From contig CANNJG010000022.1 in the NCBI GenBank assembly GCA_947504795.1, forward strand, positions 1-17,574: a stretch of 17,574 bases of DNA, written 5' to 3'. The notes beneath the pieces are model-generated. The model worked only from the letters and a program-made list of their open reading frames with translations, had not been told where the DNA came from and made no database searches. A program made the translations under genes and the position numbers. This document shows, piece by piece, positions 1 through 7,636 of this stretch. This DNA is from Legionellaceae bacterium (GTDB lineage Bacteria > Pseudomonadota > Gammaproteobacteria > Legionellales > Legionellaceae). Every line of letters starts with the position of its first letter. Position 1 is the first letter of the stretch.

Positions 1-134
1 AAACATTCTCACTGATTACCTGCCTTACTCCAGAAAATAAGATAGAAGAAATTGCGCGAATGCTCGGCGGTTTGACTGTTACCCCCCAAACCCGCGTACA
101 CGCACAAGAAATGCTGATTTCCTTAGGTCAATAA
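1..134 (+). CDS. recN: RecN DNA repair protein, C-terminal end only
   Basis: Reading codons from position 3 gives 43 residues ending at TAA 132-134. They include the stretch KIEEIARMLGG followed by TPQTRVHAQEML, which matches the extreme C-terminus of RecN. RecN is the SMC-like ATPase that acts at double-strand breaks. Only the tail is in the window, so the Walker motifs and coiled coil cannot be seen. The short length and partial nature limit certainty, but the ARMLGG and HAxEML elements are characteristic. A weak stem (AGTCAC/GTGATT, 152-168, one G-U pair) followed by an AT-rich run could end its transcript. Confidence 0.85.
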   Translation, partial: TFSLITCLTPENKIEEIARMLGGLTVTPQTRVHAQEMLISLGQ

Positions 135-163
135 AGGCTATGCCTTAGGTTAGTCACCAAAAG

Positions 164-213
164 TGATTATTTATAATATTTTATGTTACAATATTAATCA
201 ACATTTTAATATT
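164..213 (+). promoter_or_regulatory. AT-rich putative promoter of the 225-1682 gene
   Basis: A TACAAT hexamer at 187-192 sits 17 bases after TGATTA (164-169), a weak -35 candidate. Downstream, TTAATCAAC (194-202) and TTTAATATT (205-213) look like an imperfect tandem repeat. The ribosome site before ATG 225 is poor (ACGAG). The promoter call is by eye and weak because the whole stretch is AT-rich. Confidence 0.3.
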
Positions 214-224
214 AACGAGTATTT

Positions 225-1682
225 ATGCAACATCATTTTTTAGAACATCTAAACCAGCTTCATCCTGATTCGACCGTTTTAGACCACATGTTAGCGAAAT
301 TTGCACCTGCCAAAGAGCCCACGACCGATCATTTTAAAGAAGGCATCAAACACTTTAGTGATCTAGTAAACATGCTACCGGAGGAGCGCGCCCGGGTTTA
401 TGGCAATCGTTTCTCTGGATTATATATTCCTAATGATTTGGCGTATTTATGGAACGAGCAATGCCTTCCTTATCACCAGGTGGTTGCGCACTCTTTGGAT
501 GCCCTCAAGCCAAAAGAGTGGCAGATCATTGCCAAAGATCAATGCATGGCGCTCGAATATTTTGGGCCTACACCTGCAGAAGCTTTAAATTCTTTACTGA
601 GAGGGCCGGCGGTCATCGATTGCGGGATGTTTTGTCAATTAGGCATATGGTTCGGGATTCGTTTTATATTAGGGGACGATGCGTTTAATGATCGTTATCG
701 TCATCAATCAATTTTAATCACACGCTTTATTTATCAAGGAGCGGATGAAGGTAAAGCGCACCTTGGCAATCCGTTGTTTGATTTCTTTACCGCTGAACGA
801 CTCGCTGATTCTGTCGGCATTGAGCATGTGTTTAATGTTCAAAAATACTCATTAAAACATCCAGGTGGTGCTTATGGTGGACAAAATTGCCTGGTTATTG
901 ACAATGCTTATTTTATTTTTAATCCGTTATCCTCTCAAAAATACCTTACTCGTAGGGAAATTGTTACGCAATTACTCGAAGCCTATAACGCGCCCCCAGA
1001 TACCAATGACGAAGACACTGGGGCAATATTGAAGGGCAACCCAACGTTTTTTCAGAGCGAATATGGTTCTATTTATGCGTTTCCTGAGAGTGCTTTTTTT
1101 TGGGTCGATGTGTTACGCAAAAATCATTCATTTTTAGCACACTTGACGAGCGTTATGCTGGCTACACCGGAATGTCGTGAACATATGCGCACGATTTTTG
1201 GTGTTGAGCAAGGCGATCCGAAACTATGTTTTCTCGTGTCGTTTGCGAACCCCCAGGCTAATCGTGAAAAATATGAAATTTTTTATGCGCTCGCGTGTGT
1301 TAAAAAAGTGTTCCAAGAAGAATTGCAATCTTACCCTGCATTATTTGACCAATATTATCAGGGTATCTTAGAAATTTTCGAAGACTTTCGTCAAGTTCTT
1401 GTCGATAACAGCGTATCGTTGCAAGACTATGAGACGGATCGTCAAAGGCACGTGTCTCTTATTCCCAGTTACTTGTCCTTTGATTTGCAAGCATTCCTGA
1501 CATCGTTAAAAAAGACCGAAATTTTGCATTTTTCTGAAGCAGAAATACCGACTTCACAAAAAATAAAGCGTTCCACCGTCCCACATACCTCTCACACGCC
1601 CCTTACGTTCTTTGGCGTTTCAAGCGATGTCGAACTGCGTAACCCAGGGGTAATACCCTCGGCGGCGACCAAAAAAACGTAA
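225..1682 (+). CDS. Unknown 485-residue protein with possible papain-like Cys/His site
   Basis: I do not recognise the family. The protein has no signal peptide and no obvious membrane segments, so it should be soluble. Its most conserved-looking part is residues 127-226: GPAVIDCGMFCQLGIW (Cys133 and Cys137), then after about 75 residues KHPGGAYGGQNCLVIDN (His212, Asn221, Cys222, Asp226). A cysteine at the start of a helix, followed by a glycine-rich strand containing His and then Asp/Asn, is the layout of papain-fold proteases, deamidases and transglutaminases. That function is inference only. The C-terminal 45 residues are rich in Ser, Thr, Pro and Lys and look disordered, as in some secreted effectors. 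ATG 225 was chosen as the first start in frame. The gene stands alone between recN and a phosphatase gene. Confidence 0.8.
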   Translation: MQHHFLEHLNQLHPDSTVLDHMLAKFAPAKEPTTDHFKEGIKHFSDLVNMLPEERARVYGNRFSGLYIPNDLAYLWNEQCLPYHQVVAHSLDALKPKEWQIIAKDQCMALEYFGPTPAEALNSLLRGPAVIDCGMFCQLGIWFGIRFILGDDAFNDRYRHQSILITRFIYQGADEGKAHLGNPLFDFFTAERLADSVGIEHVFNVQKYSLKHPGGAYGGQNCLVIDNAYFIFNPLSSQKYLTRREIVTQLLEAYNAPPDTNDEDTGAILKGNPTFFQSEYGSIYAFPESAFFWVDVLRKNHSFLAHLTSVMLATPECREHMRTIFGVEQGDPKLCFLVSFANPQANREKYEIFYALACVKKVFQEELQSYPALFDQYYQGILEIFEDFRQVLVDNSVSLQDYETDRQRHVSLIPSYLSFDLQAFLTSLKKTEILHFSEAEIPTSQKIKRSTVPHTSHTPLTFFGVSSDVELRNPGVIPSAATKKT

Positions 1683-1718
1683 GTCCCGAGCCATCTTTTC
1701 TCCGGCGATTTTACCCAC

Positions 1719-1724
1719 TATACT
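1719..1724 (+). promoter_or_regulatory. Possible -10 element of the phosphatase gene
   Basis: TATACT lies 31 bases before ATG 1756 and matches the -10 consensus at five of six bases. The matching -35 position (TTTTCT, 1696-1701) is poor. No terminator separates this gene from the one before it, so readthrough is also possible. Confidence 0.25.
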
Positions 1725-1755
1725 TATCCTTACCTTTCTTCAAAAAAAGCCTAAT

Positions 1756-2661
1756 ATGCTATTACAATTGGACAGCAATTACTCTGGAAAAGACTATTTG
1801 ATTGGAGATGTTCACAACTGCGGCGAATTATTAGAACTTGTTTTGAAAAAACTAGCGCCTCATGACCGTTTATTTATGGTCGGCGACTTATTCGATCGCG
1901 GACCCGAGCCGCTCAAAGTCTATTCGTTGATTCAACAATACCCGATTTTCGTCGCTCGCGGAAATCATGAGAATATGCTCTTAAAGGCGTTTGCAACGGA
2001 CGCTACTGCTGAGGATATTTATTATTTTTTATTAAATGGCGGTGAATGGGTCCTGGCAGAACCGCAACACCGCAGGATGTTAAAAACTGCGTTATATGCG
2101 GACACAATCGACTTGGAAACGTGCAAACAGTGCTTTCTAAATTATTCTAAAATTGAAGGCCTAACGCCACTTTTATCCTACGCACAACAGCTTCCTTATA
2201 TTCTTCGAGTCGGAACACCTGACACGGATGGGTTTTTAGTGTGTCATGCAGATATGCCTTTCAGTGATCCGGAATTAGACACCCTATTTTCAATGCACGA
2301 GGACTCACTCTCTCTTGATGATAGGACCCATTTAACCTGGGCAAGACTCCATGTAAACGGTCTGCCTACTTACGCGCAAGGTAAGCGCAGCGCGGCTTCA
2401 ATGCCGGTATACTGTGGACATAATATTGTCACCTGTGGAGAAGATGCTGTGCGTCACGACAGCAATCATATTAATTTAGACGGCGGTGCTTTTCGTTCCG
2501 ATTGCTTTATTGTGGCAAACCATACGGATAAGCAAGCAACAGTGGTTACCCTCCCCAATACACAATCTAACCCCTATAGAGAGACGGTTCAGGACGCTAG
2601 GAACGTGATTGAAATGTATTTAAAAACAAAGGACTTCTCATCGCGACTCAGTGTAATTTAA
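1756..2661 (+). CDS. PPP-family metallophosphatase, PrpA-like
   Basis: This 301-residue protein has the calcineurin-like metal-site motifs in order: GDVHN (Asp18, His20), GDLFDRGP (Asp44, Asp47, Arg48), GNHE (Asn70, His71), CHADMP (His164) and CGHN (His222). It also carries NGGEW (95-98 area), LPYILRV and LDGGA, which match the PrpA/bacteriophage lambda phosphatase branch better than ApaH. Members use two metal ions to hydrolyse phosphoesters, often on Ser/Thr or Tyr phosphoproteins. It is about 80 residues longer than E. coli PrpA, with an insert near residues 73-92 and an extra C-terminal tail. The usual GDxHG is GDVHN here. No good ribosome site is seen before ATG 1756. The substrate cannot be told from sequence. 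Confidence 0.85.
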   Translation: MLLQLDSNYSGKDYLIGDVHNCGELLELVLKKLAPHDRLFMVGDLFDRGPEPLKVYSLIQQYPIFVARGNHENMLLKAFATDATAEDIYYFLLNGGEWVLAEPQHRRMLKTALYADTIDLETCKQCFLNYSKIEGLTPLLSYAQQLPYILRVGTPDTDGFLVCHADMPFSDPELDTLFSMHEDSLSLDDRTHLTWARLHVNGLPTYAQGKRSAASMPVYCGHNIVTCGEDAVRHDSNHINLDGGAFRSDCFIVANHTDKQATVVTLPNTQSNPYRETVQDARNVIEMYLKTKDFSSRLSVI

Positions 2662-2662
2662 C

Positions 2663-2691
2663 TCGAAACCTCAACCAAATAATGGTATAAT
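2663..2691 (+). promoter_or_regulatory. gyrB promoter with extended -10
   Basis: TATAAT at 2686-2691 is a perfect -10 and is preceded by TGG (2683-2685), giving an extended -10. TCGAAA at 2663-2668 is a four-of-six -35 with 17-base spacing. The predicted start near 2698 leaves a leader of about 50 bases before ATG 2748, with GAGG as ribosome site. Confidence 0.65.
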
Positions 2692-2747
2692 TTTGGCTTG
2701 TATTGAGATGATCTCTATCGTGCAATCGATAACGAGGATGCCCTACC

Positions 2748-5168
2748 ATGAGTGTTGAAAAAACGACCTATGACTCGACCAATATTAAAGTATTAAAAGG
2801 CCTTGATGCGGTCAGAAAACGGCCGGGTATGTATATTGGTGACACCGATGATGGCACAGGGTTGCACCATATGGTTTTCGAGGTGGTGGATAATGCGATT
2901 GACGAAGCATTGGCAGGCCATTGTCATGAAATCACGGTCACCATTCACGCTGACGAGTCGATTACGGTCATCGATGATGGCCGTGGGATCCCGGTTGATA
3001 TTCACAAAGAAGAAGGCCGCTCCGCAGCTGAAGTGATTATGACTATCTTACATGCGGGGGGTAAATTTGACGATAATTCTTATAAAGTATCAGGCGGGTT
3101 ACATGGGGTAGGGGTCTCGGTGGTCAATGCGCTATCCGAATTACTCCATTTGGTCATCTATCGTGATGGCAACGTCCATGAACAACATTATCGCCATGGT
3201 GAACCGCAGGCCCCGCTTGCAATCACGGGTGAAACGCATATGACCGGTACGCAGCTCTGGTTTAAACCTTCTCCACTAACATTTAGCCATATTGAATTTC
3301 ATTACGATATCTTGGCACGACGCCTCCGTGAATTATCGTTTTTAAATTCAGGCGTCTGTATTCATTTGATGGATGAACGCACCGATAAAAGTGAAACGTT
3401 TTGTTATGAAGGCGGGATTCGAGCGTTTGTTGAACATCTTAATCGCAATAAAACGCCGATTATGCCCGTGATATTTTCCATGAATATGTATAAAGATAAT
3501 ATTGGTATCGAGCTATCCATGCAATGGAATGATTCGTATCAAGAAACATTATTATGTTTCACCAATAATATCCCACAACGCGATGGCGGGACGCATATCG
3601 CCGGATTTCGTTCTGCGTTAACCCGGACCTTAAATACATATATTGAAAAGGAAGGGTATGCCAAAAAAGCGAAAGTGGATACCACCGGTGATGATGCACG
3701 TGAAGGCCTAACAGCCGTATTATCGGTCAAAGTGCCCGATCCTAAGTTTTCGTCGCAAACCAAAGATAAATTAGTTTCCTCCGAAGTTAAATCCGCCGTA
3801 GAGTCCGCCGTTGCTGAAAAATTAAACGATTTCTTGCTCGAAAATCCTGCTGCTGCGAAAATTATTGTAGGCAAAATGATCGATGCCGCCCGCGCTCGCG
3901 AAGCTGCCCGACGCGCCCGTGATTTGACTCGGCGAAAGGGTGCGTTAGAAATTGCAGGCTTACCCGGAAAATTAGCGGATTGCCAGGAAAAAGATCCGGC
4001 ATTATCCGAGTTATATATTGTGGAAGGAGACTCCGCGGGCGGCTCTGCTAAACAAGGGCGAGATCGTAAATTTCAAGCGATTTTACCGCTTAAAGGTAAA
4101 ATCTTAAATGTTGAAAAATCGCGCTTTGATAAAATGCTTGCATCTCAAGAAGTTGGGAATTTAATTACTGCGCTGGGATGTGGGATTGGTCCTGACGAAT
4201 ACGATCCAGATAAAGCCCGCTACCATCGCATTATTATCATGACCGATGCCGACGTCGATGGTGCGCATATTCGCACCTTACTGTTGACGTTTTTTTATCG
4301 ACAAACCCCCGAACTCATCACGCGCGGATATATTTACATTGCACAACCGCCTTTGTATAAAATTAAGCAAGGAAAGCACGAGCAGTACGTTAAGGATGAT
4401 GATGCGCTATTCGAGTCTTTGACCTTATCTGCTTTAGAGGGAGCGAGCTTTTATCCCTCTAAAGATGCGCCGCCTATTTCTGCTATCGCGTTGAATCAAA
4501 CCGTTAATCAATTTCGGCGTCTTGAACAAATCATCCGAAAACATGCACGGCGTTATGATCCCGATCTGTTGAAACAAGTGATCACCTTACCGTTACTAGA
4601 AAGCCACCATTTTCAAGATCAAGACAGGATGCAAAGTTGGGTCACTCATTTACAGAACTATGTGTCGGCCCTTGGTCTCAAAAACCAACAGTTCATCGTA
4701 AGTTTAATTCCCACGCCAGAAAGCGAGGCTTTTTTACCCAAGGCTATCATTCGTCAGCATGGAAGTGAGACCGTGATTATCCTCAATCGCGAATTCTTAT
4801 TGTCGAAAGATTTTCAAGAAATGCATGCGATTCACAACGAACTCACTGCACTTATCGATGAAGGCGCGTATGTGCAACGCGGCGAGAAAAAATGTAACAT
4901 TAAATCTTTTGACGCTGGGTTGGCGTGGTTAATGTCTGAAGCCAAACGCGGTCAAACGATCCAACGCTATAAAGGGTTAGGAGAAATGAATCCCGAACAG
5001 CTTTGGGAAACTACGATGGATCCTAACGTACGTCGTATGCTTCAAGTCACTATCGATGATGCGATTGCTGCTGATGAGATCTTTACAACCTTAATGGGCG
5101 ACAATGTTGAACCGCGTCGAGAGTTTATCGAAAGTAATGCTTTAGAAGCAGAGAATATTGACGTCTAA
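2748..5168 (+). CDS. gyrB: DNA gyrase subunit B
   Basis: This is the ATPase subunit of gyrase, which with GyrA introduces negative supercoils. At 806 residues it is almost the same length as E. coli GyrB (804). The GHKL ATPase domain shows EVVDNAIDEA (Glu45, Asn49), DDGRGIP (Asp76-Asp77) and the lid GGLHGVGVSVVNALS. The TOPRIM domain has YIVEGDSAGGSA with Glu426, and MTDADVDGAHI with Asp500, Asp502 and Asp504. The approximately 165-residue insert after DADVD typical of Gram-negative GyrB is present. The C-terminal QRYKGLGEMNPEQLWETTM is intact. Its neighbours are a phosphatase and hfq; the usual dnaN-recF partners are not beside it. It has its own promoter and appears monocistronic. Confidence 0.98.
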   Translation: MSVEKTTYDSTNIKVLKGLDAVRKRPGMYIGDTDDGTGLHHMVFEVVDNAIDEALAGHCHEITVTIHADESITVIDDGRGIPVDIHKEEGRSAAEVIMTILHAGGKFDDNSYKVSGGLHGVGVSVVNALSELLHLVIYRDGNVHEQHYRHGEPQAPLAITGETHMTGTQLWFKPSPLTFSHIEFHYDILARRLRELSFLNSGVCIHLMDERTDKSETFCYEGGIRAFVEHLNRNKTPIMPVIFSMNMYKDNIGIELSMQWNDSYQETLLCFTNNIPQRDGGTHIAGFRSALTRTLNTYIEKEGYAKKAKVDTTGDDAREGLTAVLSVKVPDPKFSSQTKDKLVSSEVKSAVESAVAEKLNDFLLENPAAAKIIVGKMIDAARAREAARRARDLTRRKGALEIAGLPGKLADCQEKDPALSELYIVEGDSAGGSAKQGRDRKFQAILPLKGKILNVEKSRFDKMLASQEVGNLITALGCGIGPDEYDPDKARYHRIIIMTDADVDGAHIRTLLLTFFYRQTPELITRGYIYIAQPPLYKIKQGKHEQYVKDDDALFESLTLSALEGASFYPSKDAPPISAIALNQTVNQFRRLEQIIRKHARRYDPDLLKQVITLPLLESHHFQDQDRMQSWVTHLQNYVSALGLKNQQFIVSLIPTPESEAFLPKAIIRQHGSETVIILNREFLLSKDFQEMHAIHNELTALIDEGAYVQRGEKKCNIKSFDAGLAWLMSEAKRGQTIQRYKGLGEMNPEQLWETTMDPNVRRMLQVTIDDAIAADEIFTTLMGDNVEPRREFIESNALEAENIDV

Positions 5169-5176
5169 GCACGCCT

Positions 5177-5202
5177 GGTGGGCATGCGTTGCGTTGCCCA
5201 CC
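5177..5202 (+). terminator. Hairpin after gyrB
   Basis: GGTGGGCA (5177-5184) pairs perfectly with TGCCCACC (5195-5202) around a 10-base loop, nine bases after the gyrB stop. No T run follows, so it is a GC-rich stem in terminator position but not a complete intrinsic terminator. It may protect the 3' end of the message. Confidence 0.45.
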
Positions 5203-5347
5203 CCACTGAACCCGACTCACTCTGACTTTAGCTTAATTCTATAAATATCCCCGTTTATCTAAGTTAACAAAAAAACTCAAGTATTACACAAACGTGTCGA
5301 TATTGAATCACATAAGCAGTGCTATTAAGAACAATAAGGAGCTAAAA

Positions 5348-5551
5348 ATGCCAAAAGACCAATTACAAGACGCATTTTTGAGTCAACTGAAGAAAGAGGG
5401 CGGGCTTGTCTCTATTTTCTTGGTGAATGGAATAAAATTGCACGGGACGGTTGATGATTATGATGATGAGGTCATTTTATTAAAATCGGCAACCACACAA
5501 ATGATTTTCAAGCATGCGGTTTCTACAGTGGTTCCCGGGCGTCCTACATAG
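5348..5551 (+). CDS. hfq: Hfq RNA chaperone, short and divergent
   Basis: The 67 residues fit the Sm-like Hfq fold: Sm1 is FLVNGIKLHG and Sm2 is IFKHAVSTVVP, with the conserved lysine-histidine pair (Lys55, His56). Hfq forms hexameric rings that bring small RNAs and mRNAs together. ATG 5348 is preferred over GTG 5294 because AAGGAG lies just upstream and the N-terminus MPKDQLQDAF then aligns with E. coli MAKGQSLQDPF. Several RNA-contact positions differ from E. coli: the rim arginines 16, 17 and 19 become Lys15, Lys16 and Gly18; proximal Gln41 and Phe42 become Asp40 and Glu41; distal Tyr25 becomes Phe24. The C-terminal tail is absent. The gene is not beside miaA or hflX, its usual neighbours, so it may be a paralogue of a standard hfq elsewhere. 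Confidence 0.9.
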   Translation: MPKDQLQDAFLSQLKKEGGLVSIFLVNGIKLHGTVDDYDDEVILLKSATTQMIFKHAVSTVVPGRPT

Positions 5552-5554
5552 AAA

Positions 5555-5583
5555 GGGTCAATCAGTGTGTCGCCAATTGACCC
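5555..5583 (+). terminator. Hairpin after hfq
   Basis: GGGTCAAT (5555-5562) pairs with ATTGACCC (5576-5583) across a 13-base loop, three bases past the hfq stop. No T run follows. The position suggests an mRNA 3' end or terminator-like stem. Confidence 0.4.
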
Positions 5584-5645
5584 AGTGGAATGACACATAG
5601 CAAGTCCAACCTCGCATGGCTACTATCCCATAATTAATTAGGGTA

Positions 5646-5860
5646 GTCAAGCCAACCTTAAGCGTTGCAGTTGCGGTGAAAGATGGCCTTGATCTGTATC
5701 GCGCAGAGATAAACTATTTCTCCCCTTTGATGGTTTTTCAGATAATTTTGCCCTTCCGCCATTAGGTGCTTTATATATCACCGATATTTCCAATCTTCAC
5801 TCTGGCAGTTCTAGTCCGTTTTTCATAATTTTTGATGCCTCGCAAGGTGTTGATTTTTAA
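5646..5860 (+). pseudogene. Unidentified frameshifted coding remnant
   Basis: Codons from 5646 read TLSVAVAVKDGLDLYRAEIN. A shift of frame near 5708-5730 then gives FDGFSDNFALPPLGALYITD and later SSSPFFIIFDASQGVDF before TAA 5858-5860. Both halves have protein-like composition, and neither has a start codon or ribosome site. I do not recognise the source. It is best read as the decayed end of a gene; chance open frames remain possible. Confidence 0.35.
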
Positions 5861-5869
5861 TCATTTTAG

Positions 5870-6032
5870 AACAATTTAATTGGGGCTACATATCAATATA
5901 CTGCTGTTGATGATTGTTCTCGTTTGCGGGTACTGGAGATTTACAAACTGCCGGGCAGTGACTAATACATTACATTTTTTAGACTTGGTTATGGAGCACT
6001 GGATTGTTTCGTCGTTGCGCTCCTCAGAATGA
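5870..6032 (+). pseudogene. IS481-type transposase fragment, frameshifted
   Basis: From 5870 the frame reads GATYQYTAVDDCSRLRVLEI, the start of the rve catalytic core of IS481-like transposases, with the first catalytic Asp in AVDD. The frame hits TAA at 5963. The next frame continues as TLHFLDLVMEHW (5967 onward), which corresponds to the family's segment after the NQKTA position, then ends at TGA 6030-6032. The rest of the DDE domain, the helix-turn-helix and the terminal repeats are not found. It is a dead scrap. Confidence 0.65.
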
Positions 6033-6142
6033 TGGCTATTAAAAATAGCACTTGACAGAAATGGCCTTTATGAAATTGTTTATGAAAAAAATTCGGCATC
6101 GTATACTATTAGTCTCATTGTTTTTATCACACGGACTTATCC

Positions 6143-7636
6143 ATGCTCGTTGTCGCTATTCCCGTCACGGATTGCGCGTCTGCCAAAGTTGCTATGGCAC
6201 AGATGCCTGCTCATGTGGGTGGTATAGAACTCCGTCTAGACTATCTCGAACCCTTAGATATCGAGGCTGTTGCATCCTTACGTCATGCGTGTGACCTACC
6301 TGTTATTTTTACGCTGCGAAGCCAGGCCCAAGGCGGGCAATATCCCCACGATGACGCCCAGCGCTTCGCCGCTATTTTAGCCCTATGCGCTTTGGCGCCT
6401 GAATATGTGGATTTAGACTATGAGGTGCCTGAAACGTTATTAGAAATCATCCGCGAGTGTTATCCAGGCATACGTATTATTATTTCTTATCATCAATTCG
6501 ATCACACGCCTAAGGATTTGTTGGCGGTATTACACCGCATCCAACGTCCGGGACAGATGATCTATAAAATTGCGACCTATGCGCATTCCAGTTTAGATGG
6601 GTTACGCATGGTGCAATTTGTGCGTCAACATCATGATCAATACCGTCTAATTGGGCTATGTATGGGAGAGGATGGCGCGTGTACACGCATTTTGAGTCCG
6701 ATGATGGGGAATGTCTTGACGTATGCGTGCGGGGATGTTCCGACTGCTTCTGGGCAATTGTCTGTTGAAGATCTCATAACCCAGTATCATTATCATCAGA
6801 TAAATACTGAAACCCGACTCTACGCTTTATTGGGCGACCCGGTGATCAAAAGCGTCGGTCATATTCTGCATAATCAAGCAATTGATTTATTGTTGCGTAA
6901 TGCGGTGTATATCAAATTAAGGGTGAGGAGCGTAGCCGAATTGCCGGAAATGATGGCTTTATGTCGAGCGTTACCCTTGGATGGGTTGAGTATTACGATG
7001 CCACTTAAAGAATCAATGGTGGCGTGGATGGATAAGATTGAATCGACATCGCAGCCTATCAACGCAGTGAATAGTATGGTGCAACAGCAGTCGCAATGGT
7101 TAGGGTTTAACACCGATGGATTAGGGGCGATTCAAGCGTTACAAGAACACGTGCCCCTTGCGCGACAAACTATTCTTATTTTAGGCGCCGGAGGCGCAGC
7201 GCGGGCGATTGCCTATGAAGCGCGGCGCCAAGGTGCTCAGGTCATTATTTTGAATCGAACTCTAGAGAAAGCCCAAGTGTTGGCACAAGAGTTGGGTGTT
7301 GAGGCGTACGCTTTAGCAGCATTGCCTGAATTAAAAACACAATCTTATACCCTGATAGTGAATACGTTACCGGAACATGTGTATACTCAACCCTGTGTCG
7401 CGGCGTTATTTCATCGCGATCATATTCGAACGAATACGGTTGTGATGGATAGTGTTTATCAACCTATTGAAACCACTTTCTTACGTTTGGCGAAGCAAGC
7501 CAATTGTATCGGTATCCCGGGATTTCATATGTTTGTCGGTCAAGCCTTACTGCAAATCGAACGTTGGTTTCAACCAGAGCCAGCGTTGCTGAACCAAATT
7601 AAAGTTAGGATGGAAGCGTTTTTTACATCATCTTAG
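6143..7636 (+). CDS. aroDE: Bifunctional 3-dehydroquinate dehydratase / shikimate dehydrogenase
   Basis: One 497-residue chain carries steps three and four of the shikimate pathway. Residues 1-212 are a type I dehydratase: IELRLD (Glu29, Arg31), ISYHQFD with catalytic His117, YKIATYA with Schiff-base Lys142, CMGE, then Arg182, Ser203 and Gln205. Residues 224-497 are shikimate dehydrogenase: GDPVIKSVGHILHN, TMPLKE with catalytic Lys289, AVN (Asn310), NTDG with Asp325, the NADP loop GAGGAARA (348-354), NRT (371-373) and Gln467. The second Ser of the usual SxS substrate motif is Gly239, and the Asn of NVTxPxK is Ser283. Fusion of these two domains is familiar in plants and Chlamydia but unusual for gammaproteobacteria. 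ATG 6143 has only a weak ribosome site (ACGGA). TATACT at 6102-6107 may be its -10. Confidence 0.93.
   Translation: MLVVAIPVTDCASAKVAMAQMPAHVGGIELRLDYLEPLDIEAVASLRHACDLPVIFTLRSQAQGGQYPHDDAQRFAAILALCALAPEYVDLDYEVPETLLEIIRECYPGIRIIISYHQFDHTPKDLLAVLHRIQRPGQMIYKIATYAHSSLDGLRMVQFVRQHHDQYRLIGLCMGEDGACTRILSPMMGNVLTYACGDVPTASGQLSVEDLITQYHYHQINTETRLYALLGDPVIKSVGHILHNQAIDLLLRNAVYIKLRVRSVAELPEMMALCRALPLDGLSITMPLKESMVAWMDKIESTSQPINAVNSMVQQQSQWLGFNTDGLGAIQALQEHVPLARQTILILGAGGAARAIAYEARRQGAQVIILNRTLEKAQVLAQELGVEAYALAALPELKTQSYTLIVNTLPEHVYTQPCVAALFHRDHIRTNTVVMDSVYQPIETTFLRLAKQANCIGIPGFHMFVGQALLQIERWFQPEPALLNQIKVRMEAFFTSS

Noticed and set aside
3539..3874. 111-residue minus-strand frame.
   Set aside because: It lies wholly within gyrB, whose protein is unmistakable; this is a mirror frame.
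5294..5347. GTG start adding 18 residues to Hfq.
   Set aside because: No ribosome site precedes it, and the extension does not match the family, while ATG 5348 has AAGGAG and aligns with known Hfq starts.
6052..6081. Perfect TTGACA at 6052 as an aroDE promoter.
   Set aside because: No acceptable -10 lies 16-18 bases downstream; the nearest good hexamer, TATACT at 6102, is too far away.
6070..6294. Small + strand frame beginning with a signal-peptide-like sequence (KKIRHRILLVSLFLSHGLIHA).
   Set aside because: Most of it overlaps aroDE in another frame and the later part is Cys/Arg-rich with no protein-like pattern. It has no ribosome site; a leader peptide cannot be excluded.
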